This document shows, in pieces, positions 33,571 through 45,412 of a stretch of 64,000 nt of DNA; positions within the stretch are counted from its first letter, which is position 1; every line of letters starts with the position of its first letter. The position numbers were made by a program, and so were the translations under genes. Below the pieces are notes generated by a model that saw only the letters and a list, made by a program, of their open reading frames with translations, was not told the DNA's origin and ran no database searches. The stretch lies in assembly GCF_032854445.1 (NCBI RefSeq), contig NC_088305.1, forward strand, positions 2,797,001-2,861,000, written 5' to 3'. The stretch is from Liolophura sinensis (Eukaryota > Mollusca > Polyplacophora > Chitonida > Chitonidae).

Positions 33571-35449
33571 ACAAGGTATGGTCTGGCACAGGAACTGTTT
33601 CAAGGGCTTATTTTAATGAACCAGTTGACCTTTCTGCGTTTATTACGCTTGGTTGCTCACTGGCCTCAGATGCAGTATTTCTGTAAGAAAACGGCTGTAG
33701 GGTTGGAAATGTGCCATTAGCTATACTGTTTTGTTATGGCGTATCTTACATAACTGTCACCAGTTATATCATCAAAATAATAGCGAATATTGCATATAAA
33801 TTAGCCAATTTTCATATTCATTGTCTTTAATTAAGATTAACAGGTTGTTAATAACACTGATGAAAGAAACCCTGTCGTCATTTAATCAGCCAAATTTAAG
33901 GAAACTGAGTGAGAAGTTTGAATGCAAATTTCGAAACGAACACCATACCAGATTAACCTAAATGCCACATTACTCTTGCTTTTTTGTTGTTGTTTTTTTT
34001 TGCCGAGTACACATTGTCAGATGTTTAACTGCATTTCATATTCATTCACTTCTACACAATGATATTTTCAAGATACACCATCACGAACTGGAATATCAAC
34101 TACATTTGAAACAGTATATAAAATTCACAAATACAGCAGTATGTAGTGATGCCTCTCTACAACAAAAGCAACCTCATGGAATGGGGATGTCGTCCAGTCG
34201 AACATCACGGAATGGTTATTTCGTCAAGTCGAACGTCACGGAATGGGGATGTCGCGAATCGAACATGGAAACTCTCGTGTTTCCTGACGTCAAACCACAG
34301 TTTAAGCCAGCAAACGGAAGTAGAGTTATTCATCCACACAGGTTCATCGGTTAAAGGCCTTTTGTCTGCAGCAAGGTGTCAACTGCTCGGAAGTTTGAAA
34401 CGTTATGTAAACGGAAAGGTTCGTGTCGGGGAGTACTTGTTAAGAGTTGCACTTGATGCCGTCAAACATTTGGACGTCTGAAAATTACCCCACCCAAATC
34501 CTCATGCCATCGAAATAGTTCCGAATTTCACTATATTTCAGAATGTGGACTGTATCGATCACGGGATTTTTACGGTATGGCAATTTGTTTAGGGATTTAT
34601 CCCGGCTTAGACCATGTTGATCACGATGTCACCTGATTTCTTTTATTCCCTCCCATTGACGTGAACGGATCAACAAAATCCACATCTGAATTCAAATTAG
34701 CTTTAAAAAATTTGGAGCAATCATATATACTGCGATAGTCTCATATACCCTTGCCGTGTACAGTAATTCGAAAAAGCTTTATGTTGGCGTGTATCCATCA
34801 TGGACCAGACCGGTTCAAATTCAGGATAGGACCAATCATCAAGCACGCCGTGTAATACCCCATGCGGCTTGTAAGCTACTTAAGCCACGAGTTATTACTG
34901 CCATATTCCATATAATTTCTCGACGAAAGCAATTTGTCGTGCATCCAGGATTAGGCCGGTCGAGCTTCTCTTCCCATATTTGTCCAATTTCTTTTTTTTT
35001 TTGGACATGAAATAAGCCCCAAAAGGGCGATTCCGGAGAACCACTGCGTTAAGCCCAAGGGCGCATTATTAAAGTCGCAAAAATATTAAATCGTGTTGAA
35101 TCTGGTTCCGTCACCAGTGGTCCTGAGAGAAGCTAATACAATATCATTTTGTGTTAGAGCCACTGAAGTGAGACTGCGTCTTGTTTGAGCATAATGATAC
35201 TACAGCTTCTTGCACATGAATCAGTAAAGGCCCATGAATTCTTTACAGTACACATAAATAGGACTGCGATGTAGGATCTCCAGTAATACACGGATATCAA
35301 GATACATACACTATTCTTTTATTGATTTATGAGATGTTTTTACCTATAGAACGTTGATCAGGTTAGGAACCTGACTGCATTTTTTAAATGAGTTCAATGT
35401 AATATATACTGGCATTGTAATTGGATTAAATGGCCGTGATTAGTATATG
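33571..35449. other. Unassigned non-coding sequence with a short minisatellite
   Basis: At 34177-34265 there are about 2.8 copies of a 31 bp unit (ggaatggggatgtcg, tcaagtcgaacgtcac). T- and C-rich runs occur near 33980 and 34990. No genes were recognised. Confidence 0.55.
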
Positions 35450-35705
35450 AACAGTTGCAGTCAAAGCGCAACTGAGATGTATATTTTGTTATCAACTGAT
35501 ATTCCAGCCTAGAACATGCCTTATATCTTTCTAACACCATTGAAAACTGTTGTTTCTCTTTGCATGATTCCGTCCTATTTTCGTACTTTATATACTTTCT
35601 TCATTGGTGGTTTGTGTAATGCACCGTTATGGGAATTGACTTTGCGATTATTGAACTAGAACGTGCTTATCGGGTGACGGTTGGAATACGAATGTCTGTC
35701 TCCAC
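35450..35705 (+). mobile_element. Family B dispersed repeat
   Basis: Left-end word acagttgcagtcaaagcgca, then caccattgaaaactgttg, ttgcatgattccgtcctatt, gaactagaacgtgcttatcg and ggttggaatacgaatgtctg. A near-complete copy with a modest internal deletion. Confidence 0.75.
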
Positions 35706-36915
35706 GCATAGATGAGCTGACAATGAGCTGGTGAAACCATATTTAAACACACTTCACCGACTGCATAGAGATTTCTGTCCAGAAAATGGCGAAAGACATT
35801 CTAGTAAAATTGTACTGGAAAGGTTTGTACTCTATTTTATTTTCCCCCGACAGAGAGTTGAGTTCCAACGGCTGCAGAGTGCGGAGTGCTATACATGGTG
35901 ATAGAGGAACATCCATTACACAGCTAATCATCCGAAAAACATTCCTTGTTTGAGTTTCTAAATAACCTCGCGTAAAAAAGCTTCCCAAGCAGCTGCTAAT
36001 TATATAACCTAAATTTAAGCATGACATTGTTTGCTGTAATTAATGGCCGTGTAACTCAAAGCTCGAAAGAAACCGGCTGGTTTGTCAAAAATGAAACATA
36101 GGCCGACTCCATAAAGCCGGCTTTCACTGAGGCCAATTTTTTTGGAATCATTTTAGATTTTGCCTCTCTGTAATCGGCCCCAGAAACGGAAGGCGAGGTA
36201 AGCGCGGAAAACATAAATATGAAAGAAAGGTTTTGTTATTATTTTCCTTAGCCTTGTCGGAGTTTAGCGTTGTTCGCAAATTACCACAAGAATTACTCTA
36301 TCGTTTCTACACATCCATTCCAACGCCATTCCAAAGACACAAGTCACAATCGAAGCACAAAGCACGGCCTATACCCCGTACTGGAATGCAGTTCGTGTAA
36401 TGCGAAAACCCACTTTTCGTCGAAGAGACAGGGCTCTCTTTCTTCTGATAACATGCAACTCTCGCTTTAAGACGTCGTTTCGACATACATAGATGTATCT
36501 ATGGTATGACAGGACGGTTGCTTTGTCGAATCTCCTTATCACGTTAAGGCAAGGGAAGGTGCTTAAAACGAGCTAGATTTAAAGCTGACAGCTTTAAGCA
36601 TAGGAAAAGGTTGACAGCGTCTCGGGAAAATAACATGGCACGTGTGCTCAAAAGGTCTGGATGACTTGATTTATTTTACGGAGACATTCGAGGCTTCTGC
36701 CAGCGTATGTGGGGTCATTATTGGCAGGAACTGAGTGTCAATGCTTGGTCTCAATGAATCGCCTGGAAATGTGAGGGTTTTTTCCTTGTCGTATTAATAA
36801 GAAAAGAATTAAGGATTGTTCTGGATGTACCGTACTGGCCACATCGATGTGGAGACGATCACAGGACTTCAGTTGCTTTAATGTTCTTTGGCCCCGTTGG
36901 CCTTGATTGACACAG
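35706..36915. other. Unassigned non-coding sequence
   Basis: No gene or repeat family was recognised. Confidence 0.5.
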
Positions 36916-37203
36916 TGTGATTGTATGTTAAATGTGATGACAACACGGTATCTTGAGTAATTCTAGACCAGCGACGTCTAATAATTTGCAATTAAGATCA
37001 CTGCATTTTTTCTTACCTAACTGTGCTTGAGCCATGGTGCTAGAGAGCGTGTAAATTGCTACTATATATGCATTTACATGAACAGGTAGAATAAAGCCCT
37101 GAACGAGGTAAATTGACAAAAGGCCATATTTCACCGCTTACTTGTGACCATTTGCCAGCTATCACACAGTCGAGGGTCGACTGGTTTTACACTCTGTGAT
37201 GTA
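36916..37203 (+). mobile_element. Family A dispersed repeat, near full length
   Basis: All landmarks are present: gattgtatgttaaatgtg, gagtaattctagaccagcg, taactgtgcttgagccatgg, gtgctagagagcgtg, gaacaggtagaataaagccc, ggtaaattgacaaaaggcc and gaccatttgccagctatcac. The final cgctgct word is replaced by a short unrelated piece (cgagggtcga). Confidence 0.85.
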
Positions 37204-37664
37204 TGTACTATACTTTAATTGAATGCTTTACACGTATATATTATTTACATCGCGATTTCTTGTCACACGTTGGGCGTGGGGCATGTCGGTTTTATGGTAT
37301 CACGATTTTGCCTGTCCGTCCCTTTGTCCGTTTGCATATATATCCGTTTTCTCCAGCTATATTGCGTGCAAATTTTTCTGGATAGGTGACGACGTGACGC
37401 GCGTGATCCGGCGTACAGCAAACTGACTCGAATTCTTGTTTGTCATGCAAAACTTAGAGTTGTATCCGTGGCATAAACTGGCTTCGCCACCTTTTAAATA
37501 CAGGAGCTTCTTATTCTGAGCTTATTCGGGTCAGAGTTGAATGACCTGCCCTTTATTCTACTCGTACTCCACCGTTTTTATGTCCTGTTGCTGCCCAACT
37601 GATTCATTAGACTGTCCTACATCAGCATTGTAGTCCCTTAAAGGGGAACATTGCATACTAATGG
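37204..37664. other. Unassigned spacer
   Basis: No gene or repeat family was recognised. Confidence 0.5.
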
Positions 37665-38425
37665 TTGGCTATCCACCGGTTACGTGTGACCATTTGCCAG
37701 CTATCAGACTATCATCGCTGCTCTGGTTATAATCTCTATGTCGTATACGTCTATCACACTATCATCGCTGCTCTGGATATACTGTCTATGTCGTATACGT
37801 CTATCACACTATCTGGCTAATCTGGTTATACTGTCTATGTCGTATATTTATTTATTTATTTATTTATTTATTTATTTGATTGGTGTTTTATGCCGTACTC
37901 AAGAATATTTCACTTATACGACGGCGGCCAGCATTATGGTGGGAGGAAACCGGGCAGAGCCAGGGGGAAACCCACGACCATCCGCAGGTTGCTTTCAGAC
38001 CTTCCCACGTACGGCCGGAGAGGAACTCACAGCGACCGCATTGGTGAGAGACTCCTAAGTCATTACGCTGCGCTAGCGCGCTAACCGACTGAGCCACGGA
38101 GGCCCCGTCTATGTCCTATCACACTATCATCGCTGCTCTGGTTATACTGTTTATGCTGTATACGTCTATCACACTATCATGGCTAATCTGATTATACTGT
38201 CTATGTCGTATACGTCTATCACACTATCATCGCTGCTCTGGTTACACTGTCTATGTCGTATACGTCTATCACACTATTATCGCTGCTCTGTTTATACTGT
38301 CTATGCTGTATACGCCTATCACACTATCATCGCTGCTCTGGTTATACTGTCTATGTCGTATACGTCTATCACACTATCATCGCTGCTCTGGTTATACTCT
38401 CTTTGCTGTATACGTCTTTAATCAT
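37665..38425. repeat. 50 bp tandem array grown from the right end of family A
   Basis: The array starts as ordinary family A (caccggttacgtgtgacc, atttgccagctatcagac) and then repeats a 50 bp unit: tctatcacactatcatcgc, tgctctggttatactgtc, tatgtcgtatacg. About 10 units in all, split by an S1 SINE at 37846-38106. The unit equals the A segment from gctatcacac to ctgtacgtct. Variants (ggctaatctgg, atgctgta) are shared between units, indicating conversion or stepwise duplication. It is also visible as short plus-strand open frames (106, 80 and 68 codons), not genes. Confidence 0.93.
37846..38106 (-). mobile_element. S1 SINE, full length, nested in the 50 bp array
   Basis: The tail (attt)8 or so is at the left. 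The body has gattggtgttttatgccg, cggcggccagcattatggtg, ggaaaccgggcagagcc and catccgcaggttgctttc. The head at the right (read on minus: ggggcctccgtggctcagtc, ggttagcgcgctagcgc) is the best A box in the window. Flanks gtctatgtcgtat (37833-37845) and gtctatgtcctat (38107-38119) match at 12 of 13 positions. A roughly 45 bp deletion removes the agccagcatgagctgg section. Confidence 0.96.
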
Positions 38426-38583
38426 CTACATTAAGGAACAATACCCGTGCTCAAGGTAATCGTCGTAATCAGACAACGTTAAAAGCAGTGTTAGCCAAAA
38501 TACAAAAGCAATTATAATAATAATAAGTAATGGAAGTCTGTGCATCCTGTTGAATAAAATGGCCACATTTCATACGTGTAGAT

Positions 38584-39120
38584 GAACAGTTGCAATCAAA
38601 GCACAACGGAGATACACATTTTGTATCTAATTTTGGACATGTGTCTCCACATGTGTATAAATCTACACGCCTTTAAAGACATCCCTACATCAATCTACAC
38701 GCCGTTACAGACATTCCTGCATCAATCTACACGCCGTTACAGACATTCCTGCATCAAGCTACACGCTGTTGCGGACATTCCTACATCAATCTACACGCCA
38801 TTACAGACATTCCTGCATTAATCTACACGCCGTTACAGACATTCCTACATCAATCGTCCAAAATAATGCACGGTTGAGGTTAATAACCTTAAGACCAGTT
38901 TCCAAAACAACGTTCTTGAACGGCGATGCCTAAGAGATCCAACATCATTGAAAACTGATGAGCGCTTCTCTTTTGCATGACTGCGGCCTAATTTCATACT
39001 CTATATGCTTTCTTGTCTCTTTGGTGGTTTGTGTTAAACGTCGTTAAAAATTGACCTTGTGATTAGTGACCTAAAACGTCATTTGGGTTGACGGCTGGCA
39101 CAAGAATATCTGGTTTGTCT
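38584..39120 (+). mobile_element. Family B copy expanded by an internal minisatellite
   Basis: Left word acagttgcaatcaaagcaca is followed by about 200 bp of tandem repeat (38660-38856), then the rest of B: catcattgaaaactgatgag, ttgcatgactgcggcctaa, tggtggtttgtgttaaacg and gtcatttgggttgacggc. Confidence 0.8.
38660..38856. repeat. 32 bp minisatellite inside family B (about 6 copies)
   Basis: The unit is atcaatctacacgccgtta plus cagacattcctgc, period 32 bp, with substitution variants (ctgttgcgg, cattacag). It replaces the corresponding middle segment of other B copies. Confidence 0.92.
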
Positions 39121-40984
39121 ACTCAAACTGCTGTGTTGTCATCACATTTAATAAAGAAAAACATTGAAAATAATGCAAAGTGAGAGAAGAGGTGCCGGTT
39201 ACGGGAAACACTGGAAAATGTAAACGTTGTATTTGGATTTTGCGACTGGATGTGGTCAGTAAATGTGCACGCTGTCATTGTTATACCTAAAACTGCTAGA
39301 GCGATCTGAGGTGAATGACAGACCACCTGTACTGCACACTTATGGGTCTTAATATTAGACTGTAACTAAACGTGCCTAATGAATGCGCAGCGCAAGAAGG
39401 GACAACTAATGGACGAGACTGGAAAAGCCGGAGACGAAACCCAATGTTATCAATGGGTCCTGAAAGACTACGATTGCCTTGGTGTCTTAGAAGCATGGTC
39501 GTTAATGACTTGATGTTCTGCGTGCTTCAAAGGAAGCAGGCTAGATGATTGCGGTGCGTAGGGTAGCGAGGAGGCACATCCAAGCGGAGACGCCAGTGTG
39601 GGCTCTCATGTTTCACATTAACACTTTGACTGTTGTCCCTAGGTTAGGGTATAATTACTCCAAGGTATCAAGTGAAATGGGAAATGATAATCATTTATCA
39701 TCAACATATGGTATACGGAAGTCGAAATTGACGGTTAGGCTACCTCTCTTTGTCTCTCCGGGAGTGTGTAAGGTCGATCGTATTACACGAGATTCAGCTC
39801 GTGTCTGCTTCATATCTCACAGTTTTTCTGTTCTTTGACAGGGGGTACTTATTTTACTCACTCTTAGAGATAATGGCATTTGTGGCGGAGAGATGAATGG
39901 TCTGTACTCGGAATAGAAGGAACAAATGTTTCATTTATCGATACGACAAGTACTCTTGTGGTAATTCAAGATTTACTCCCGAGCTAGATCTTTTGCTAAG
40001 AATAACCTTGTGTGGAAAGTCATTTATGTGGTTATTACCTTCTAGTGTGGAAATAGTGGAAACGTATTCTGCGGATTACACTGGCAGTTGAACTCAGACG
40101 TCTACATCAAAAATCATTCACTCTGCATAGTGAACTAGTATAAAGCACTAGGCATTGCTACCGTTACACTCCCACCAACTTAAATTCTCTCCTATCCGAA
40201 CAACCTCTCACATCCACAGGGCCAGAGTCCCAGAACCCTACGCGTCTTGGGAACTGTTGGTCCACGGCAACCCTATAATGGTTGAAGGATTTCTTGTGTG
40301 GATCACAAATTGGAATCTTTACATCCAGCACTCTACCAACTGAGCCAAAAGGGCAATTCCCACCAGCTGCTGTTAGTATAAGCTCTGAAAACCCTGCAGT
40401 TGTTTATTGGCTTTTAAATTACTAGGCTGTCATAAACCTAATTTTTGTTGTTTCATGATTATAATCGACATTAAAAGACATGCGAACGGGATCTGTAATT
40501 ATGGTAGTTTATAACAGTGGATCAAATAAATCCCTTGCTAAAATGTCGATGTATCGATGAAATGGACGACGATAAGCTCACATGAGATGATGGTACATGG
40601 ACGAAGTGAAGCATTGAATGCATTACTGGTAATCGACATCAACCGTTGAGATTATTGCTAGGAGGTAAATATGCATAATTAAATTCGCCTTGTGAAACAA
40701 TGATTGTCGTTGCCGTCACTTCTCTGTTCATCTAGTGACCGGATGTTTGCAGTGGGGACCACCCCACCCCCACTGTACCACCTCCCCTTTGAGGATGTAC
40801 AGACCTTCCATTCACTAATAGAACTAATTGATTCGGCGCCAACTTCGGAAACAGACTTCCACTGATCGAAACCTTGACAACTGACATGCCTTCTTGTTCA
40901 CTTGCGTGACAAGCAACAGGTAGACTGTTTTCATGCAGACCTGAAGGCAAAATTAATCTATAACATTAGACAGCACGGAAAGTA
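39121..40984. other. Unassigned sequence with a tRNA-like remnant
   Basis: At 39125-39182 words resembling the outer flank of family A on minus (gtcatcacatttaat, acattgaaaataatgcaaag) abut the B copy. On the minus strand near 40365-40300 lies a good A box (tggctcagttggtagagtgc) but no B box at the usual distance, so it is a SINE head or tRNA fragment rather than an intact tRNA. The rest is unrecognised. Confidence 0.5.
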
Positions 40985-41108
40985 AATCCAATGCAGCGAC
41001 GACTGTCTGATAACTGACAAATGGTGAGAAGTATAGCTATTAAAATTGGGCTTCTTGTCAATTTACCTCAGTTAGGGTTTTACTCTAAACGTTCCTTTAA
41101 ATGCTAGC
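40985..41108 (-). mobile_element. Family A fragment
   Basis: Inverted words: gcagcgacgactgtctgata, actgacaaatggtgag, cttcttgtcaatttacctca, gttagggttttactctaaac. The outer left part of the family is missing. Confidence 0.75.
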
Positions 41109-41273
41109 ACTACGACTTACATCAATAAACAATAAGCTTAGTATACGGCAGAAGCGCAGGCACTCTGAGGACTGAGGTGTATTGTGCATCTTGATGACGT
41201 CCACATGTTGAAACGTCAAATATGCCGCTTTTACACATTTTCGGAGCATCTATTTTTTCTCATTGATAGACAT

Positions 41274-41470
41274 AACTGGTCTAGAATTACTCAACATGAT
41301 GTGATGTCGTTTATGCGGGTGATGATATATTACAATTAACACCACTGCATTTCCTTTACCTTAACACACTGTAGTCGCTGCTCTGGTTTTACTCTCTATG
41401 CTGTACGTCTTTCACACTGTCGTCGCTGCTCTGGTTTTACTCTCTGTGCTGTATGTCTTTAATAATATTT
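41274..41470 (+). mobile_element. Rearranged family A copy
   Basis: It begins with an inverted A word (actggtctagaattactc) and then switches to plus orientation (ttacaattaacaccactgc). It jumps directly to the right-end segment, present twice (gtagtcgctgctctgg and gtcgtcgctgctctgg, each followed by ttttactctctatgctgta-like words). This is a two-unit precursor of the 50 bp array. Confidence 0.75.
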
Positions 41471-42309
41471 TATAAACAGTCACATGAAAGCAATGCCAAG
41501 AGATGCGAACAATGCATATTAGGGACGGCCCGAAATGAAACTGGTCATGGGTCTCTCTCTTTTGGGAGGTTAATGCCTAACCTTTCTACCCACGAAATGT
41601 GTACTTCTGCAGAGTACATTTAACATAGGAGTTTAGAAATCCAAGTTGATTTCCAGTCTGTCTTCCGCGGCTGACGTATAGCCCATCAACTGCGGCAGTA
41701 CCAACACACTATAATACCGCAGAGCAAAGTTAATATGAGATTTTAGTGGAAATTTTAAAGTCCAAATCTCAGTGTAAGGACAGGATTTACTCTGACGGAT
41801 ACGTTCGACGTGAAACAGTAAGTAGCTTACTCTGAGAGACTTTAGTACATTTTGGTGTTCTTCATTGAAGATCGGAGAAGAAGAAACTAAAGAATTTTAC
41901 AAATCTGTAAAACCGGTTTGAAAGAGAGAGAGACAGGACGAGCGGGTGTTTTTGCGTCTCATGTCCTCCGCGTTGCAATCCGACAAGCTGTTTCTGCATG
42001 CCAAACTAGGATGTTTCCGGCTCTGTTAACAAGATAGTGTAATTAAGTCAAGCTGTCGGAAGCCCGGTGGGGTAGGGGACGAAGATAGAGGAGAAGACAC
42101 CCAGTAATGAAAACGTAAATGATTTTCACCTCTTTCCAAATTGCTTTGTGTCCCTGCCGACGCCATCATCACTGTTTAGGTTTGGTTTTGTTCACTTCGA
42201 AACTAACATACCGTGGTCCACTGACAGACATGATAACAATACGGAACATTATGAAATGAGATAATAAGGTTAAATAAATATGACTGAAACAGTATATAAC
42301 ATGTATTCG
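41471..42309. other. Unassigned non-coding sequence
   Basis: No gene was recognised. Weakly similar words at 41613-41650 and 41725-41775 may be an old duplication. Confidence 0.45.
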
Positions 42310-42426
42310 TTTATTTATTTGATTGGTGCATTACGCCGTATACAAGAGTATTTCACTTATACCACGGCGGCCAACATTATGTTGGAAGGAAACGGAGAAA
42401 CCCAAGACCATAAGCAGGATGCTACA
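42310..42426 (-). mobile_element. S1 SINE, 3' part only
   Basis: Tail tttatttatttgattggtg, then attacgccgtatacaagag, ggcggccaacattatgttgg and gagaaacccaagacca. The head and B-box part are missing. Confidence 0.88.
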
Positions 42427-42774
42427 AAATGTAAGAGCTTTAAAACAAAAATGTACAATTCAAAATATAAAAATAGCATATACGTCACGTTAGCCTCAAG
42501 ATTCCGTATTGATAAAGTTAAAACCATTAACTGAAGAGAAAATGAATGACTGCAACGTCATATCGCCAACTTACGGAGAAAAAAAGACGCCATGGTAAGC
42601 TTAGTCTGATGGCGAGCAACAGAGCAAAATGAGAATTTGCTACTCCATGTTGTCACAAATGAGTAACTTTCCTCTGTCCATTTTTGCCTTCCTTCAGCCT
42701 AAAGTTCATTAGGCTATCGGAGCACTTACAAAATGGTAGACGCACACTGTAGATAAAAGAATAGTTTGTTAAAT
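42427..42774. other. Unassigned spacer
   Basis: No gene or repeat family was recognised. Confidence 0.5.
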
Positions 42775-42965
42775 CTATTCGACATTCGCATACCAGCCGT
42801 CAACCAATGACGACGTTCCAGCTCAATAATCGCCGGGCCAATTCCGAAACAAATCATGACACAAACCACCAAAGAACTTAGAAAGTAAATAAAGTATGAA
42901 ATGAGGCCGGAATAATGCAAAGAGAAGCGGTCAACAGTTTTCAATGGTGTTGGAAAGACGCAAGG
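42775..42965 (-). mobile_element. Family B fragment
   Basis: Inverted words: attcgcataccagccgtcaa, cacaaaccaccaaagaactt, gccggaataatgcaaagaga and agcggtcaacagttttcaat. Only the right half of the family is present. Confidence 0.75.
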
Positions 42966-43115
42966 TATGTGGGTTTATTTGTACATATAAGCGGTTTGAT
43001 TACCACCTAGAAAAGTTATTGTTATTGGTGTAGTCAGTAACTTGATATAATCAATGAATGAATAATAAAACTTTGGCTATATTGTAGCCAAATCATGGCG
43101 AAACATTATACCATG

Positions 43116-43248
43116 GTTTATTTATCTGATTGGTGTTTTACGCCGTACTGAAATGAATATTTCATGTATTCGACGTCGGCCAGTATAATGATGGGAGGAT
43201 ACCGGGAAGAACCCATGGGGAAACCCACGACCATTCGCAGATTGCTGG
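43116..43248 (-). mobile_element. S1 SINE, 3' part only
   Basis: Tail tttatttatctgattggtg, ttttacgccgtactgaaatg, atgatgggaggataccggg and gaccattcgcagattgctgg. Truncated before the B box. Confidence 0.9.
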
Positions 43249-43799
43249 TGTTATGCTATGATTTGTGACTATAAGATAATTGGTTCATCAGTTAAAGCAC
43301 GAATATTTTTTACCTCAATGGAGTGTTAACACTTAATTAGCATCCACGGAGCACAGACAACTTCGTATTATTTCGTGAATAGGGCTTTGTAAAGATGTCA
43401 GCTTAATGGCAAGTTATTCCCAAAGCCAGGAGTTTTTGTGTGAAAATGTGTTAATTTAGTCCATATTCGAACGAGTCAGTTTTAAATAGATAATAGTTAA
43501 CGTGACTGATTTGTCAGCCTCGTAAATCATGGCAGAAAAACAAATTAAAGCCTCAACAACATCATACACGTTTTTAGGTTTATGAATCGCCAATGTTCCA
43601 GTTTTCGGGAGTTATTCCCTTTCCATAGATTGAATAACTGATTGCCACGCTGTAGACGCTATCCATTAACAAATTACAAAGGTCATGTCTACACTTACGT
43701 GGTCGTTACATTTTGTGTGGATTATGCGCAATGTCTATAAATGGGGAAATTCTAGCAAAATTAGCAGACGACTGTAGCAAATTTAGACGACTGAAGCGT
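43249..43799. other. Unassigned spacer
   Basis: No gene or repeat family was recognised. Confidence 0.5.
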
Positions 43800-44366
43800 G
43801 GCCATGGTGTTTCTCCTCTTCAGTCGTGATTAAGGTGATTCATCCTTATCCCTCACGACTATGATGTTTTTCCTCTTCCGTCTCGACAATGGTGTTTTTC
43901 CTCTTCCGTCGTGAGCACGGTATTTTTCCTCTTCACCGGTAACTCTCTTCCATCGTGACCATGATGTTTTTCCTCTTTCGTCATGGCCATGGTGTTTTTC
44001 CTCTTTCGTCGTGACCATGATGTTTTTCCATTTCACCTCCTACTCTCTGCCGTCTTGACCATGGTGTTTTTACTCTTCACCTGAAACTCTCTTCCATCAT
44101 GACCATGGTGTTTTTCTTCTCTCGTCGTGACCATGGTGTTTTTCCTCTTCACCTACGACTCTCTGCCGTCGTGATTCTTCCTCATCTACCATGACCATGC
44201 TGCGTTTCCTCTTCCATCGTGACCGTGGTGTTTTTCCTTTTCCGTTGTGACCATGCTGCTTTTCCTCTTTCGTCGTGACCGTGGTGTTTTTCCTCTTCCG
44301 TTGTGACCATGTTGCTTTTCGTCTTTCGTCGTGACCATGGTGTTTTTCCTCTTTCGTCACCACCCC
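43800..44366. repeat. 28 bp minisatellite, pyrimidine-rich on plus
   Basis: The unit gaccatggtgtttttcctct plus ttcgtcgt recurs about 16-20 times, with variants (atgatg, ctgctt) and some longer spacers (cacctacgactctctgcc). Because 28 is not divisible by three, the minus strand cycles through three frames, giving a 28-residue charged peptide period (EEKHHGHDERGK-like) in open frames up to 88 codons. These are repeat artefacts. Confidence 0.92.
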
Positions 44367-45231
44367 GATGTTGTATTGTAGTAAACCGAATGTATCTTTT
44401 CCACTTTGAAAACATCCCCAGTTTATTACTTCATAAGGCGATTAGTCAACATCGTCCATCCATCAAAAAATTTCCTCTCTTTAAGACTATTGGATTTGAT
44501 GTATGTGTTTGGGCGGAAATGAAGGAATCTCCCCGCACTCTCGTGCCCGGGGCGGTTTATACTGTAGATGAAAATTAAGATTGTTTGTCAAAATGGGGAG
44601 ACCATTAAAGCTTGGCTGAAGCAGGGTTATATTTAGATGAAAGAGACACTTAAATCAAGGTATGTCAGTTGAAGGCTGTGTTGTAGTATGTCTTTCATGT
44701 AGTGCTTGGATTCTGATATGCCCATTGAGTGACGTGTTGGACACAATTTGCAAGTGGGGTTGCTATTAGCTGTGATCTTTGTTTTCGTTTGAGCATCTTG
44801 GCACAGCACACATCACACTTCAATGTTTCTACGCTCCGAACAGAAGGCGTAATAACTGAATTCACCGCAGACACCTCGTGCTATTTTCTCATACTACTGC
44901 TCTGATAGTACTCCCAGAGGACTGTTGAGCAGGGAAAACCCATAACGCGTCCGTGTACGTCTCCAGTCACGTTGATCACTATCGAGGATCTGCTGTTGCC
45001 GCGTTCATCGGTATTTGGGGCGTGAAGCGCTCACGCTGAGTCTGTTCCACTGAAGATTTCTACCATTTCTGTCGGAGTTTCACACCGAAGTAGTCAGTAA
45101 ACCGTTGTTTGTATGCCCTGCACAGCACTCCCTCGTACCGTCGTGTGTAGGGGTTTTACATATGTAGAACTGGTACTGTGTCGCTTTATATAGTAAAGAT
45201 ATACCATCTTGTCTATACTATAATAAAAGAT
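44367..45231. other. Unassigned non-coding sequence
   Basis: No gene or repeat family was recognised. Confidence 0.5.
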
Positions 45232-45412
45232 GTACAGCATAGAGATTAAAACCAAAGCAACGACAACATGCTACCTAACATCATGACCTAAGCAGAATTA
45301 GGTAAAAAATGCTCAGTGATCTTAGTTACAATTTATTCACTGGTCTGGAATTACTCACGGTGTTATGCTGTCATTACATTTAACGTGTAAAAACATTAAA
45401 ACAATGCAAATA
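45232..45412 (-). mobile_element. Family A with internal deletion
   Basis: Right-end words (gtacagcatagagattaaaa, ccaaagcaacgacaac) jump directly to left-end words (aagcagaattaggtaaaaa, cactggtctggaattactc, tcattacatttaacg). The central gcatttacatgaacagg to gtgaccatttgcc part is gone. Confidence 0.78.

Noticed and set aside
40300-40365. tRNA gene on minus (good A box)
   Set aside because: No B box at the expected distance and no acceptor-stem pairing.
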